64,000 bases of DNA from an uncultured Erysipelotrichaceae bacterium (GTDB lineage: Bacteria > Bacillota_I > Bacilli_A > Erysipelotrichales > Erysipelotrichaceae). Under the pieces are notes generated by a model. The model did no database searches. It had not been told where the DNA came from and saw nothing but the letters and a program-made list of their open reading frames with translations. Numbering within the stretch: position 1 is the first letter of the stretch; each line of letters begins with the position of its first letter. Positions 18,010-26,686 of the stretch are shown here, in pieces. The stretch lies in the NCBI GenBank assembly GCA_944325255.1, contig CALUZH010000023.1:1-64000 (forward strand). The letters are read 5' to 3'. The position numbers and the translations under genes are program-made.

Positions 18010-20478
18010 TTATATATTACGGTAATAATTAATTAAATCCTCATTGAGCTGCTTAACAATATCTTGCCAATCCTTATCATTCATTTTGGCGGCCAAGGCA
18101 TGATTAAGCGAGATGATGCCAAGATCTTTTGAAAAGTAGAGAAAACGTTTGCGTTCAAATTTTTCAAATGGATTGCTTAACATGCTGCTTTTAATAAAGT
18201 TACGATCTTTTAAAGTTTCAGTATTATAAGGGCAACTCGGCCGATCAGTCGGCAAAGAAGAATCAATACGTTTTTGGTAAAAGGCAATATAATCATCTAA
18301 GATATCTTCGATCAAAGCATCACCAATACTGTTTTTATGTTTGATGAAAGCTAAAAGAAAGGGCATTTTATAAGACAGGGAATAATCTCTTTCCCTGATA
18401 AAAGCCATAAAATCTTCTTTGACGGTAGTGTCATCATGTATCGCAATATTTAACTCCTTGCGATATTTTTCCACATCTTCCGGACTAAAAAGAGGAATAT
18501 TTTTATTACCGAATGGATAAGTTACCGATGCCTTAATTTTTCCCTTTTTGAGCCAATTATTAATCGTTCCAGTATTGACAAAATAGGTTCTGGCCAATTG
18601 TTCACGACTTAGATAAGTGCCGTAAAGCTCCGAAAAATTATCAATATCTACCGGTACAATCTTTTCGATTCTTTCCTTAAAGCCGTCAATAACAATCATC
18701 TCCCCCAGATGATATTCCTGTTTCAGAATATTGCCGAATGGGACGTATTGGGGATTTTGAAATATGCCATGCATAGAACAAGGTTTTACAACGGCTCCAT
18801 ATTCATCGACAACATCGATAATAAAAACATTTTTCTTGGTGGTCGTCTTTCTTAAACCGCGACCGATCTGTTGCAGATAAAGAACTTTTGACATGGTTGG
18901 CCGAGCCATAACCAAGATGCCAAGTTCAGGATAATCCCAACCTTCAGATATCATGTTGCAAGAGCATAAGAAACGGAGCTTATGCTTTTTGAAATCTTCC
19001 ATAATCTTTTGGTTTTTACTGTTGCCGCCGGTATAAGCCGCTGAGCTAAAACCTCTTGCATTCAAAATTCTGCTCATTTCTTCGGCATGTTTAACACTGA
19101 CGCAAAAGACCACACCCTGCCTTGAAGAAACTTCGCCATCTTTAAAATATTTCTCTAAAACATCGGCAATAAGTTCGTTTCGGGATGTAACTCTTATCGA
19201 TTTTTCCAAATCGGCATTGACATAATCATGGCCGTTAAAACGTACCTTACTTAAATCAAGATTGGTTTCAATACGATAAACATTGGCTGTAGCAATAATG
19301 CCCTTATTCATAGCGTCTTTTAAAGACAGATTTACACGATAATTGCCAAAGATACTTTCAAGCCTTTGCTTATCGAGCCTTTCATCAGTCGCGGTTAAAC
19401 CAATCATAAAATCGGCATCAAAATATTGGATTAACCTTTTTAACATCGGTGCTACTGCATGATGGGCCTCATCGATGACAATATAATTAAAATAATCACT
19501 TGCATATTCACGGTAATGTTGATAAGCATAGGCATAAGTCGATACCGTAATATTATTTAAAAGATGAGGCAAAGATTGTGCCAAACGTTTATACCAATCA
19601 CTTACGATATTGATATTCGGCGCCAATATCAAGGCTTTAAAATCCTTAAAACCGCGAGCAAAGATGGCCATGTCTTCTTCAACGATCTTTGATTTGCCGC
19701 TGCCGGTAGGATAGACAACCAAAAAAGTTTTAATACCGGATTTACGGCTTTCTTCTATATCTTCCAAAGTCGCCACTTGATGGTCATAAAGCTTGAACTT
19801 TCGCTCTACGGTAATACCATCATTATAAAAATTATTGGGGTCTTTACCGAAATATGTCACTATATCATCTTCAATCCGCTCGGTAAAAAGACAGTCCTCG
19901 CTGGAAAAACGATATAGTTTTATACCCCATTTAACACAGGTATTTTGCTTATTAAGCTGCTTACGATATTGTTCTTTACCGATAATTTGCGGATGATGAT
20001 AACTTATCCCGTTTTCTTCTACGGCTATATCACCATCCTTGGTATGCACATAATAATCAAGAAAGAAATTATTACCTTTATCATCACTGATGCCATATTC
20101 CTTATGTAGATATTTAAGGGCATCTAAGCCATATACATTTCCAAAGTCTTTTTCAAACAAAAATTCCAATGGTGACACGGCACCGGAATCTTCACGATTC
20201 ACTTCACGTTTAATTGCCGCAAATTCCGGATTATCGTTTTTCAAAAAGTCGCTAATATCTTTTTCATCTTCCTTAAGAAAACGATAAACCTTGGCATATT
20301 TATGCATATAGGCATTTTGTTTATCGGTAATTAATGTATAAGAAAAAATAGCTCCGTCTTCCGCACGATGGCAAATATCTTCATCAATAATAACGGCAGT
20401 ATCATCTAAGATATAAAAAAGCGACTTACCGCCGTTTGGATAAATCACTTTTTCTTTGAGAGTAAAACATTCATCCAT
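18010..20478 (-). CDS. SF2 DEAD/DEAH helicase fused to an N-terminal PD-(D/E)XK-like nuclease domain
   Basis: An 822-residue protein. Residues about 100-210 look like a DUF559/Vsr-type nuclease: Asp141 (FFLDYYV), Glu154/155 followed by NG, a His pair at 161-162, then YRKQLNKQ and GIKLYRF. The helicase follows: YPTGSGKS (256-263), DEAH (336-339), GLTATDER, and QQIGRGLR near 530. The C-terminus holds an excisionase-like helix-turn-helix (LSREQLARTYFVNTGTINNWLKKGKI) and an unknown tail. It overlaps the methyltransferase gene by 34 bases. A nuclease-helicase with a methyltransferase suggests a restriction-like defence pair; substrate and partner are inferred. Confidence 0.85.
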   Translation of the reverse strand: MDECFTLKEKVIYPNGGKSLFYILDDTAVIIDEDICHRAEDGAIFSYTLITDKQNAYMHKYAKVYRFLKEDEKDISDFLKNDNPEFAAIKREVNREDSGAVSPLEFLFEKDFGNVYGLDALKYLHKEYGISDDKGNNFFLDYYVHTKDGDIAVEENGISYHHPQIIGKEQYRKQLNKQNTCVKWGIKLYRFSSEDCLFTERIEDDIVTYFGKDPNNFYNDGITVERKFKLYDHQVATLEDIEESRKSGIKTFLVVYPTGSGKSKIVEEDMAIFARGFKDFKALILAPNINIVSDWYKRLAQSLPHLLNNITVSTYAYAYQHYREYASDYFNYIVIDEAHHAVAPMLKRLIQYFDADFMIGLTATDERLDKQRLESIFGNYRVNLSLKDAMNKGIIATANVYRIETNLDLSKVRFNGHDYVNADLEKSIRVTSRNELIADVLEKYFKDGEVSSRQGVVFCVSVKHAEEMSRILNARGFSSAAYTGGNSKNQKIMEDFKKHKLRFLCSCNMISEGWDYPELGILVMARPTMSKVLYLQQIGRGLRKTTTKKNVFIIDVVDEYGAVVKPCSMHGIFQNPQYVPFGNILKQEYHLGEMIVIDGFKERIEKIVPVDIDNFSELYGTYLSREQLARTYFVNTGTINNWLKKGKIKASVTYPFGNKNIPLFSPEDVEKYRKELNIAIHDDTTVKEDFMAFIRERDYSLSYKMPFLLAFIKHKNSIGDALIEDILDDYIAFYQKRIDSSLPTDRPSCPYNTETLKDRNFIKSSMLSNPFEKFERKRFLYFSKDLGIISLNHALAAKMNDKDWQDIVKQLNEDLINYYRNI

Positions 20479-21050
20479 TTTTCTTCTTCCCGACCCGGCC
20501 TTACATCAAAAGTCTGCCAAACTTTTACAGTCTTAAACCGCCGACTTTTTCTCACCATTTTAGCTACCTTATCTTCGTTAAAATCATTGAAAAAACGACC
20601 GTTACGCGTTCCATAAGAATCGCCATACTTAAAGGACATATAAAAAATACCACCGTCTTTCAAGCAAGATGCCACCTTATTTATAACTTCATCCAAGTCT
20701 TCAACCCAAATATGCAGCAAAGACGCACAAGCCCAGACACCATCATACATATTATGCGGTTGCCAAAATTCAAAAAGCTCGCATTCAACATTAAGATCCG
20801 TCAACATTCTGGCTCTGGCGCACATCCTAGGGGATCCGTCGATAGCATCAACCGTATAACCTTTTTTTAAAAAATATAGGCTGTCTCTTCCTGAACCGCA
20901 ACCCATATCCAAAATATGACCGCCTTTTGGAACATATGTCAAAAATTCATCCTGTATCTCATGAAAATCAACATTTTCGGTATCATCAATAAATGAATCA
21001 GCATGTTTATTGTAATATGCTAAAGTAAAACTATTCTCAAACATTCCCAT
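20445..21050 (-). CDS. Class I SAM-dependent methyltransferase
   Basis: A 202-residue Rossmann-fold methyltransferase. Motif I is LDMGCGSGRD (about residues 48-57), followed by a typical acidic loop (VDAIDGSP) and WACASLLHIWVEDLDEVI. It has no DNA target-recognition domain and lacks the NPPY motif, so it is more like TehB/UbiE small-molecule or protein methylases than a DNA adenine methylase. I start at the ATG at 21050 with AAAGGA eight bases before. It overlaps the helicase gene by 34 bases, which implies a tight functional link. Confidence 0.87.
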   Translation of the reverse strand: MGMFENSFTLAYYNKHADSFIDDTENVDFHEIQDEFLTYVPKGGHILDMGCGSGRDSLYFLKKGYTVDAIDGSPRMCARARMLTDLNVECELFEFWQPHNMYDGVWACASLLHIWVEDLDEVINKVASCLKDGGIFYMSFKYGDSYGTRNGRFFNDFNEDKVAKMVRKSRRFKTVKVWQTFDVRPGREEEKWMNVLLSKKK

Positions 21051-21134
21051 CACCCATTTCCTTTATCAAAATAATAATTGATAAATACATAAGCTACAAG
21101 AGCACAGATATCTTTTATTTTTGAGTTTCTTAAT

Positions 21135-21152
21135 AAAATTCTCAGGAATTTT
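21135..21152. promoter_or_regulatory. 18-bp near-palindrome, copy 1, upstream of the methyltransferase-helicase pair
   Basis: AAAATTCTCAGGAATTTT differs at two central bases from the perfect palindrome 60 bases away. It lies about 85 bases before the methyltransferase start and is a candidate operator. Confidence 0.5.
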
Positions 21153-21194
21153 TAACGCATTTTACCGATTCAATATAAAACCTTTATCACTATA

Positions 21195-21212
21195 AAAATT
21201 CCTAGGAATTTT
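21195..21212. promoter_or_regulatory. 18-bp perfect palindrome, copy 2
   Basis: AAAATTCCTAGGAATTTT is an exact palindrome, and its start is exactly 60 bases from that of copy 1. Apart from these two sites and the terminator at 21417, the gap 21051-21416 shows no gene I can support. Confidence 0.55.
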
Positions 21213-21416
21213 AAAGTTTTTGACAAATTCATAAGTAACAGGGCAAACATTTACAGTATTGCCGAAAGATAAATTCATTATTTTATTAACAATACATCAA
21301 GCTAATTGGCGCAATCAGATAATCTGCTTAAAATGATCGAAAAGATACTGACACTTTCAACATTCATACATAATTATCGATGTATTTATCTAAGATTAAA
21401 CAACTAAACTTAAATT

Positions 21417-21476
21417 AAAAAAATGACAGTATGCTAGAGATTTTTGGTTAACTATCTCTAATTATGCTGTCATTTT
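21417..21476 (-). terminator. Long-stem terminator downstream of tRNA-Val
   Basis: Outer arms AAAATGACAG (21420-21429) and CTGTCATTTT (21467-21476) enclose an inner AGAGAT/ATCTCT pairing. On the minus strand the stem is followed by TTTTTTTAATTT. Confidence 0.8.
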
Positions 21477-21481
21477 AATTA

Positions 21482-21571
21482 CCATCTTAGCGATGATCTT
21501 CTATCCTTAGACTAACTCTTACTGCAAACCATCCCGGGAAGAAATAAGTGTTCGTCAGATAATCATATGGT
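21482..21571. repeat. Trailer repeat, copy 1 (after tRNA-Val)
   Basis: About 80 bases that reappear at 23391-23471 directly after the tmRNA gene. Blocks CCATCTTAGCGATGATC, TTAGACTAAC and AAGTGTTCGTCAGATAATC are shared. This copy has about 12 extra central bases. Confidence 0.85.
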
Positions 21572-21643
21572 GGAGGCTAAGGGACTCGAACCCATGACCC
21601 CTTCCACGTCAAGGAAGTGCTCTCCCAACTGAGCTAAGTCTCC
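21568..21643 (-). tRNA. tRNA-Val (anticodon GAC)
   Basis: A 76-base cloverleaf with encoded CCA. The D stem (GCTC/GAGC) and anticodon stem (CTTCC/GGAAG) pair fully, and the loop TTGACGT gives anticodon GAC, valine. The acceptor stem GGAGACT/AGCCTCC has an A-C mismatch, and the T stem ATGGG/CCCTT has a T-T mismatch. Both mismatched bases could lie on the 3' strand, as if the 3' end had been replaced (see findings). Confidence 0.88.
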
Positions 21644-21696
21644 ACGTTGCTTAAAAATATTAACATATCTAATAGAATAATTCAATATAAGCTTGT

Positions 21697-21719
21697 AAAA
21701 GGGCATCACTAGGATGCCC
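21697..21719 (-). terminator. Terminator of the SPFH/ribbon-helix-helix operon
   Basis: Arms GGGCATC (21701-21707) and GATGCCC (21713-21719) directly after the stop codon, followed by TTTT on the minus strand. Confidence 0.7.
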
Positions 21720-21917
21720 TCAAATATCAATATCTAACGGCTTATCGATTTCTTCGCCGACATATTTGCCATTTTTCTTTCTTTGTTTAACGCATTCCGA
21801 CAACAAGTACTCTATTTGACCATTGATGCTACGAAAATCATCTTCTGCCCAAGATGCAATTTCCTCATATAGCTTAGACGATAATCTTAACGGTATTTGT
21901 CTCTTGTTGTCTTTCAT
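21720..21917 (-). CDS. Arc-type ribbon-helix-helix DNA-binding protein
   Basis: A 65-residue protein. KRQIPLRLSSKLYEEIASWAEDDFRSINGQIEYLLSECV is a typical ribbon-helix-helix: a basic strand then two helices. Its ATG shares one base with the stop of the SPFH gene (TAATG), so the two are translationally coupled. Such proteins are antitoxins or local repressors; here the only partner is the SPFH protein, so autoregulation of this operon is likely. Confidence 0.85.
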   Translation of the reverse strand: MKDNKRQIPLRLSSKLYEEIASWAEDDFRSINGQIEYLLSECVKQRKKNGKYVGEEIDKPLDIDI

Positions 21918-22921
21918 TAATATAAACTTCCGGAATTAACAATCGGTTGAGCATCCTTGTTGCCACATAATACCACAAGGAGATTTGATACCATTGCTGC
22001 TTTGCGTTCATCATCAAGATCAACAATGCTTTCTTCTTTAAGCTTATTCAAAGCCATTTCTACCATACCGACAGCACCGTCAACTATCATCTTCCGGGCA
22101 TCAATAATAGCTGATGCCTGTTGTCTTTGCAACATTGCTGCGGCAATTTCCGGCGCATATGCCAGATAAGTAATGCGGGCATCGATGATTTCAATTCCGG
22201 CATCGTTGACGCTTTCCTGTATCTTATCCTTAATTCTTTTAGCTACAACGGTGCTGGAACCCCGAAGACTGCCGTCATCGGCCTTGCCGTCACCGGTAGT
22301 ATCAATATTTTCGGCAACATCGTAAGGATAGATACGAACAATATCTCTTAATGCCGTATCGCACATAAGGGATAAAAATTCTTTGTAATTATCCACATTA
22401 AATACCGCTTTGGCCGTATCAATAACACGCCAAGTTACCGCTATACCTATTTCTACGGGATTGCCCAATACATCATTTATTTTTTGTCTGGCATTATTCA
22501 AAGTCATGACTTTTAATGACAATTTATTCGAATTGTCGGCTTTAATACTTTGGCCGCTGATTTGTAATCCTTCACCGTTTTTAACATCTCCGCTTTGGGA
22601 CAATTGGGTATAACGTGCCGGATTTATAGCACTGGAAAAGGGATTCACATAGAAAAATCCTGGACCTTTTAATGTTCCGATATATTTACCGAAAAGGGTT
22701 AAAACCAAAGCTTCTTGCGGTCTTAATACTTTAAGTCCGGCAAGAGCTATAATATCAGCAACAAAAATAGACATCGCCAAACAAGTCAAAAGGATACCCA
22801 AAAGATCGCTGCAAAATGAAATAGCATAAATAAAGCCACCAAGGCTTAACACCATAACAGCCAGAATAATCAACAAGGCCAACATGCCATGTTTTTTACC
22901 GTTTAGTATTTTTTCTTCCAT
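21917..22921 (-). CDS. SPFH/Band 7 (stomatin-like) membrane protein
   Basis: A 334-residue protein. Two hydrophobic segments at about 13-35 and 38-63 anchor it. The SPFH domain starts at [30 protein letters not shown] and runs to about residue 260. The alanine-rich stretch [34 protein letters not shown] is the usual oligomerisation helix. Such proteins build membrane microdomain scaffolds. It is paired with a ribbon-helix-helix gene and carries TGATATCA repeats before its start. Confidence 0.9.
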   Translation of the reverse strand: MEEKILNGKKHGMLALLIILAVMVLSLGGFIYAISFCSDLLGILLTCLAMSIFVADIIALAGLKVLRPQEALVLTLFGKYIGTLKGPGFFYVNPFSSAINPARYTQLSQSGDVKNGEGLQISGQSIKADNSNKLSLKVMTLNNARQKINDVLGNPVEIGIAVTWRVIDTAKAVFNVDNYKEFLSLMCDTALRDIVRIYPYDVAENIDTTGDGKADDGSLRGSSTVVAKRIKDKIQESVNDAGIEIIDARITYLAYAPEIAAAMLQRQQASAIIDARKMIVDGAVGMVEMALNKLKEESIVDLDDERKAAMVSNLLVVLCGNKDAQPIVNSGSLY

Positions 22922-22938
22922 AATCTAATAAACTCCTT

Positions 22939-22957
22939 TGATATCAAAATGATATCA
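22939..22957. promoter_or_regulatory. Paired TGATATCA boxes upstream of the SPFH operon
   Basis: Two palindromic 8-mers TGATATCA at 22939-22946 and 22950-22957, three bases apart, just before the SPFH ribosome binding site. Closely spaced short boxes suit a dimer-of-dimers ribbon-helix-helix repressor, such as the operon's own product. Confidence 0.5.
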
Positions 22958-23242
22958 GATAGATATTAGATAATCAATACTTTTTCCCGTAAAAAATTGA
23001 AATCAGCTTTATATTACAATGCACTACCAATACTGTTGAGATAAAGGCAAGCGAGAATAATTCTGCACCTTCCTTTAAGCACTATATGACCGATCACCAT
23101 CCGAAATATGCAATCAGTTTTATCTTGCGAATAAAATAATAGATTGTTTGTAACGAAGAAATCATATAACAAGCGTCTCATATATCTGTAAAGACATTTA
23201 TAGACACGTTACGATATATCAATGACAAAAGAATAATAAAAA
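22958..23242. other. Intergenic stretch without a recognisable gene
   Basis: AT-rich sequence between the SPFH promoter area and the CGTTCA hairpin array. I see no conserved ORF or RNA gene here. Confidence 0.5.
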
Positions 23243-23310
23243 TGAACGTAAATTTGTTTGCGTTCACGTTTCGTTCAGAAAATGAACGCATTTTTTAATA
23301 TTTACGTTCA
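23243..23310. repeat. Nested inverted repeats with five CGTTCA/TGAACG boxes
   Basis: Outer arms TGAACGTAAAT (23243-23253) and ATTTACGTTCA (23300-23310). Inner arms TGCGTTCA (23259-23266) and TGAACGCA (23283-23290). A fifth box, CGTTCA, lies at 23271. The whole can fold as a long two-part hairpin or be read as a protein-binding cluster. Confidence 0.65.
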
Positions 23311-23387
23311 AAAAGCTCAATTTAAAATCATTTTGATATTATTGAAGTAAATGTAGGTGATGGCATGAATGACAGTGCACCAAAAAG

Positions 23388-23471
23388 AAAAGACCATCTT
23401 AGCGATGATCCTCTATGTTTAGACTAACACTTATCACAAAGAAACAAGTGTTCGTCAGATAATCATATGGT
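23388..23471. repeat. Trailer repeat, copy 2 (after tmRNA)
   Basis: Matches 21482-21571. In this copy the stretch between the shared blocks is shorter and forms a hairpin, AACACTT with AAGTGTT. Confidence 0.85.
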
Positions 23472-23814
23472 GGAGCCGACGGGAGTCGAACCCGTGTCCA
23501 AGAATAGCCCCACATTCAGACTTCTACAGTTTAGCTTATCTTTGATTAAGACAATACTTATGGCATAAGCAACCGGTATTGAATTGGCCTTTTCGGTTTT
23601 CGGCTAAAGAGCTAAAGGCTAACTCTTTTTGCCTATTCCATATTTACGATCAATAACGTATGGACACCGCTATTGAAAGCTTGCTAGTAACCTAAAGTCG
23701 GTTTAATTAAGCAAATGCTAATTCGTTATTTCCGTTTATTTTTAATTGATGATTAGGTCATCGCTCCACTGCTATCTGAATCCAGCATAAACCTGTCGAA
23801 ACCATGACGGCCCC
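23468..23814 (-). ncRNA. ssrA: tmRNA (transfer-messenger RNA)
   Basis: The 5' end GGGGCCGTCATGGTTTCGAC and the 3' end GGTTCGACTCCCGTCGGCTCCACCA-like region pair as the tRNA-like domain (GGGGCCG with CGGCTCC, one G-T). An internal reading frame ends NNELAFA followed by TAA, which is the C-terminus of the proteolysis tag. About 347 bases, normal for one-piece tmRNA. It lies just downstream of smpB, its protein partner, on the same strand. It rescues stalled ribosomes and tags the product for degradation. Confidence 0.97.
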
Positions 23815-23863
23815 ATGTATAAGAATTAAATAACACTTATCAGTTAATGTCAAGATAAAGGCC

Positions 23864-24310
23864 TTAGCGTTTAACCGCCTTTAAGGCCTCCATCTTCATG
23901 GCTTTAACCTTGGCGTCCTCTCTTTTATCATATAAGGTCTTACCCTTGGCTAAGGCAATCTCTAATTTGGCAATACCGCTTTTAGTCAAATAAATTCTTA
24001 AAGGAATAACGGTATAGCCTTGGGTCTTGACCTTCGACTGCCATTTGATAATTTCTCTTTTATTTAAAAGGAGCTTACGGTCACGATCTTCTTCATGATT
24101 ATTGCGATTGCCATGGTCATAAGCTGATATATGCATGCCTTTAATAAAAGCCTCATTATTGATAAACGAAATATAGGAATCCTTGATTTGGGCCTTACCC
24201 TTGCGTAAAGACTTAATCTCCGTGCCTAAAAGGACCATTCCGGCTTCTAATTTCTCATCAATAAAATAATCATGGTAGGCTTTTTTATTTACCGTTACTT
24301 CTTTTTCCAT
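23864..24310 (-). CDS. smpB: SsrA-binding protein SmpB
   Basis: A 148-residue protein, normal length. NKKAYHDYFIDEKLEAGMVLLGTEIKSLRKGKAQIKDSY and GHHISAYDHGN-like (GMHISAYDHGN) segments are diagnostic, and the basic tail YDKREDAKVKAMKMEALKAVKR enters the decoding centre. A TAGGAG site precedes the ATG. It sits between rnr and ssrA, ten bases after rnr, so it works with both in trans-translation. Confidence 0.98.
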   Translation of the reverse strand: MEKEVTVNKKAYHDYFIDEKLEAGMVLLGTEIKSLRKGKAQIKDSYISFINNEAFIKGMHISAYDHGNRNNHEEDRDRKLLLNKREIIKWQSKVKTQGYTVIPLRIYLTKSGIAKLEIALAKGKTLYDKREDAKVKAMKMEALKAVKR

Positions 24311-24320
24311 CTTTCAGCTC

Positions 24321-26384
24321 CTAAATCCAAGTCTGTCTTTTTCGATGATACAGACTGAAATCAATTTCTCCCCGATGAATATTGACACCGGTGCATCTTA
24401 CTTTGACAATATCACCAATCTGATAGCTTTGAAAACCATCACTTAAGGCCCCTTCATCATTAAGGGCAAAATAACCGTCAAGTTTGGATATATGCACCAA
24501 ACCTTCAACAGTATTATATAGCTTAACATAAAAGCCATAGGTATTTACCCCGGAAATAACCCCCTCAAAGACTTCATTTATATGCTTAAGCATATAATAA
24601 CACTTATATAAGTCATCAATGTCTCTTTCAATCTCGACACTTATTCTTTCCCGCTTATTGGCATTTTGGGCAATTCTTAAATTGTCTTTGACATCCTCGT
24701 CCATCTTGGCAAGATCAAGAGGATGCAAGACATATTTCTTAAGCATCCGATGAACCACAAGGTCGGGATAGCGGCGAATCGGGGAAGTAAAATGACAATA
24801 ATACTTAAGTCCCAAACCATAATGACCGCTTAAGACATTGTCGTATTCGGCTTTAGCCATAGCTTTAAGACAATAGTTATTGACAATCGGGAAAATGGGA
24901 TCATCTTTGAAAGATAAAAGGCAATCAGCCAATTGACGGGCACTGATAGCTTGTTTATTACCCTTGAAGTGATAGCCTTGGTTTTCGACAAGCTGCATAA
25001 AGGCCATAAGCTTTTCTTCTTTTGGAAAGCCGTGATTTCGATAAACCATGGGATAATCAAGATAGGCCATATGTCCGGCTACACAGACATTGGCAGTAAT
25101 CATGAAATCTTCAATTAATTCTTCGCTCAAACCTCTTTGTCTTGGCCTGATATCTAAAACTTTATAGCCATCTAAAATAAATTCCGCCTCATCACTTGCG
25201 AAATCAATACCACCCAAATTCTTTCTTTTGGCTTTTAAGATCTTAGCTAATTCCAAGGCTTCATTAAGCATCTTGGCAAGCTTTGCATATTCTTCATTTA
25301 CTTCTTTATCGCCCTCATAAAACTTATTGACCTTTTGATAAGTTAAACGTCTTTGGGAACAAATTAATGACTCATAAATATCATAGTCCTTAACTTCCCC
25401 CTTATTATCGATATACATATCAACCGTCATTGCCAAGCGTACTTCATTGGGTCTTAAGGAACAAAGACCGTTACTTAAGATATCCGGCAGCATCGGTATT
25501 ACATGCCCCGGGTAATAAATAGAGGTTCCTCTTTCATAAGCTTCTTTATCTAAGAAACTGTCTTTTTTTACATAATGGCTCACATCGGCAATATGAACCA
25601 TTAAATGATAGCGGTCAGCTACTTTTTCGACTGTAAAAGCATCATCAAAGTCCTTGGCATCATCACCATCAATCGTTACGGTCATAAGGGTAGTTAAATC
25701 ATGACGATCGGGATATTCATCTTTATCGACATAGGGTTTAAAACTTGCGGCCTCTTTTAGAACTTCCGGCTTAAATTCCATGGCAATATCATGGGCATAA
25801 AGAATGGACAGTTCTTGGCTTTGGGGATCCTTGGCACTTCCGATATACTTGTCGATAGCCAAGATTCTTTTATCATAATCAACAATATGACAACGAACCT
25901 TATCATTATTATGCAAATGATATTTATGCCAATTATTAATCCGAAAATCATTAGGAAAACTTGTATCATCTGCCCTAAATAAAAAATTGCCACCTCTTTT
26001 AATGATGATGCCGACCACATATTTTATTTCATGTCCAAGTATGGCTAAAACCCTTGCTCCGTTTCTTACATGTTCATAAACTACCCGGTCATGATTTAAA
26101 AGCCGCAGGTCATTTAAGTTTAAAACCTCAAAGATATCATCCTTTTCATAAATATATCCCTTATGATTGCGACGGATAATAAGTTCGCCGACTCCTCTTT
26201 TATCCTTATGACATAAATCATAAAAATCACCCTTTTGAAAAAGGGTCTCATCATCAATGAGGGCATTTAATTCTTTGATTACCGTCTTATATTCTTCACC
26301 GTTTTGGGCCCCGCAATAAGCAAGTACTTCTTCGACCGTAAAGGGTCTTTCGACGTTATTAATAAAATCGCTAAGTTTTTTCAT
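24321..26384 (-). CDS. rnr: Ribonuclease R
   Basis: A 687-residue RNB-family exonuclease. An N-terminal winged helix is followed by cold-shock domains; the catalytic core contains TIDGDDAKDFDDAF with the conserved aspartates (about residues 240-250) and HYCHFTSPIRRYPDLVVHRML (as YYCHFTSPIRRYPDLV). A C-terminal S1 domain begins at VFEGVISGVNTYGFYVKL. It degrades structured and non-stop mRNA and acts with tmRNA/SmpB. The leader has a hairpin terminator after secG and no clear Shine-Dalgarno sequence before the ATG. Confidence 0.97.
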   Translation of the reverse strand: MKKLSDFINNVERPFTVEEVLAYCGAQNGEEYKTVIKELNALIDDETLFQKGDFYDLCHKDKRGVGELIIRRNHKGYIYEKDDIFEVLNLNDLRLLNHDRVVYEHVRNGARVLAILGHEIKYVVGIIIKRGGNFLFRADDTSFPNDFRINNWHKYHLHNNDKVRCHIVDYDKRILAIDKYIGSAKDPQSQELSILYAHDIAMEFKPEVLKEAASFKPYVDKDEYPDRHDLTTLMTVTIDGDDAKDFDDAFTVEKVADRYHLMVHIADVSHYVKKDSFLDKEAYERGTSIYYPGHVIPMLPDILSNGLCSLRPNEVRLAMTVDMYIDNKGEVKDYDIYESLICSQRRLTYQKVNKFYEGDKEVNEEYAKLAKMLNEALELAKILKAKRKNLGGIDFASDEAEFILDGYKVLDIRPRQRGLSEELIEDFMITANVCVAGHMAYLDYPMVYRNHGFPKEEKLMAFMQLVENQGYHFKGNKQAISARQLADCLLSFKDDPIFPIVNNYCLKAMAKAEYDNVLSGHYGLGLKYYCHFTSPIRRYPDLVVHRMLKKYVLHPLDLAKMDEDVKDNLRIAQNANKRERISVEIERDIDDLYKCYYMLKHINEVFEGVISGVNTYGFYVKLYNTVEGLVHISKLDGYFALNDEGALSDGFQSYQIGDIVKVRCTGVNIHRGEIDFSLYHRKRQTWI

Positions 26385-26390
26385 AAATAA

Positions 26391-26415
26391 ATAAAAAGGA
26401 GCAACACTGCTCCTT
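26391..26415 (-). terminator. Terminator between secG and rnr
   Basis: Arms AAGGAGCA (26396-26403) and TGCTCCTT (26408-26415), followed on the minus strand by TTTTTATT. It overlaps the secG stop, so read-through into rnr may be limited. Confidence 0.75.
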
Positions 26416-26632
26416 AATCAATAATGCGGATAATAATCACCATAACAAAGAAGGCGATACCGACAACCATAGTCAAATTAGATATGAGTTTTTCGGGACC
26501 TCTTTCTTTGATATTTTGAAACAGACCCAAGTCCCCGGAACCGGTGAAAGCACTGAGACCGTCTGATTTACCGCTTTGTAACAGTGATAATAAAATTAAT
26601 AAAACTGCCAATACCAATAATACAATTTCCAT
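26414..26632 (-). CDS. secG: Preprotein translocase subunit SecG
   Basis: A 72-residue protein of two membrane helices, from EIVLLVLAVLLILLSLLQSGKSDGLSAFTGSG (the LLQSGK...G loop is typical) to the final LISNLTMVVGIAFFVMVIII. The ATG at 26632 is preferred because GAGGTGG lies just before it. SecG assists SecYE in export; the secG-rnr-smpB-ssrA order is standard in Bacillota. Confidence 0.93.
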   Translation of the reverse strand: MEIVLLVLAVLLILLSLLQSGKSDGLSAFTGSGDLGLFQNIKERGPEKLISNLTMVVGIAFFVMVIIIRIID

Positions 26633-26686
26633 AAATTCCACCTCTGATGATGTGCTTAATAATTCTATAATTTTCTTGGCTTCAAG

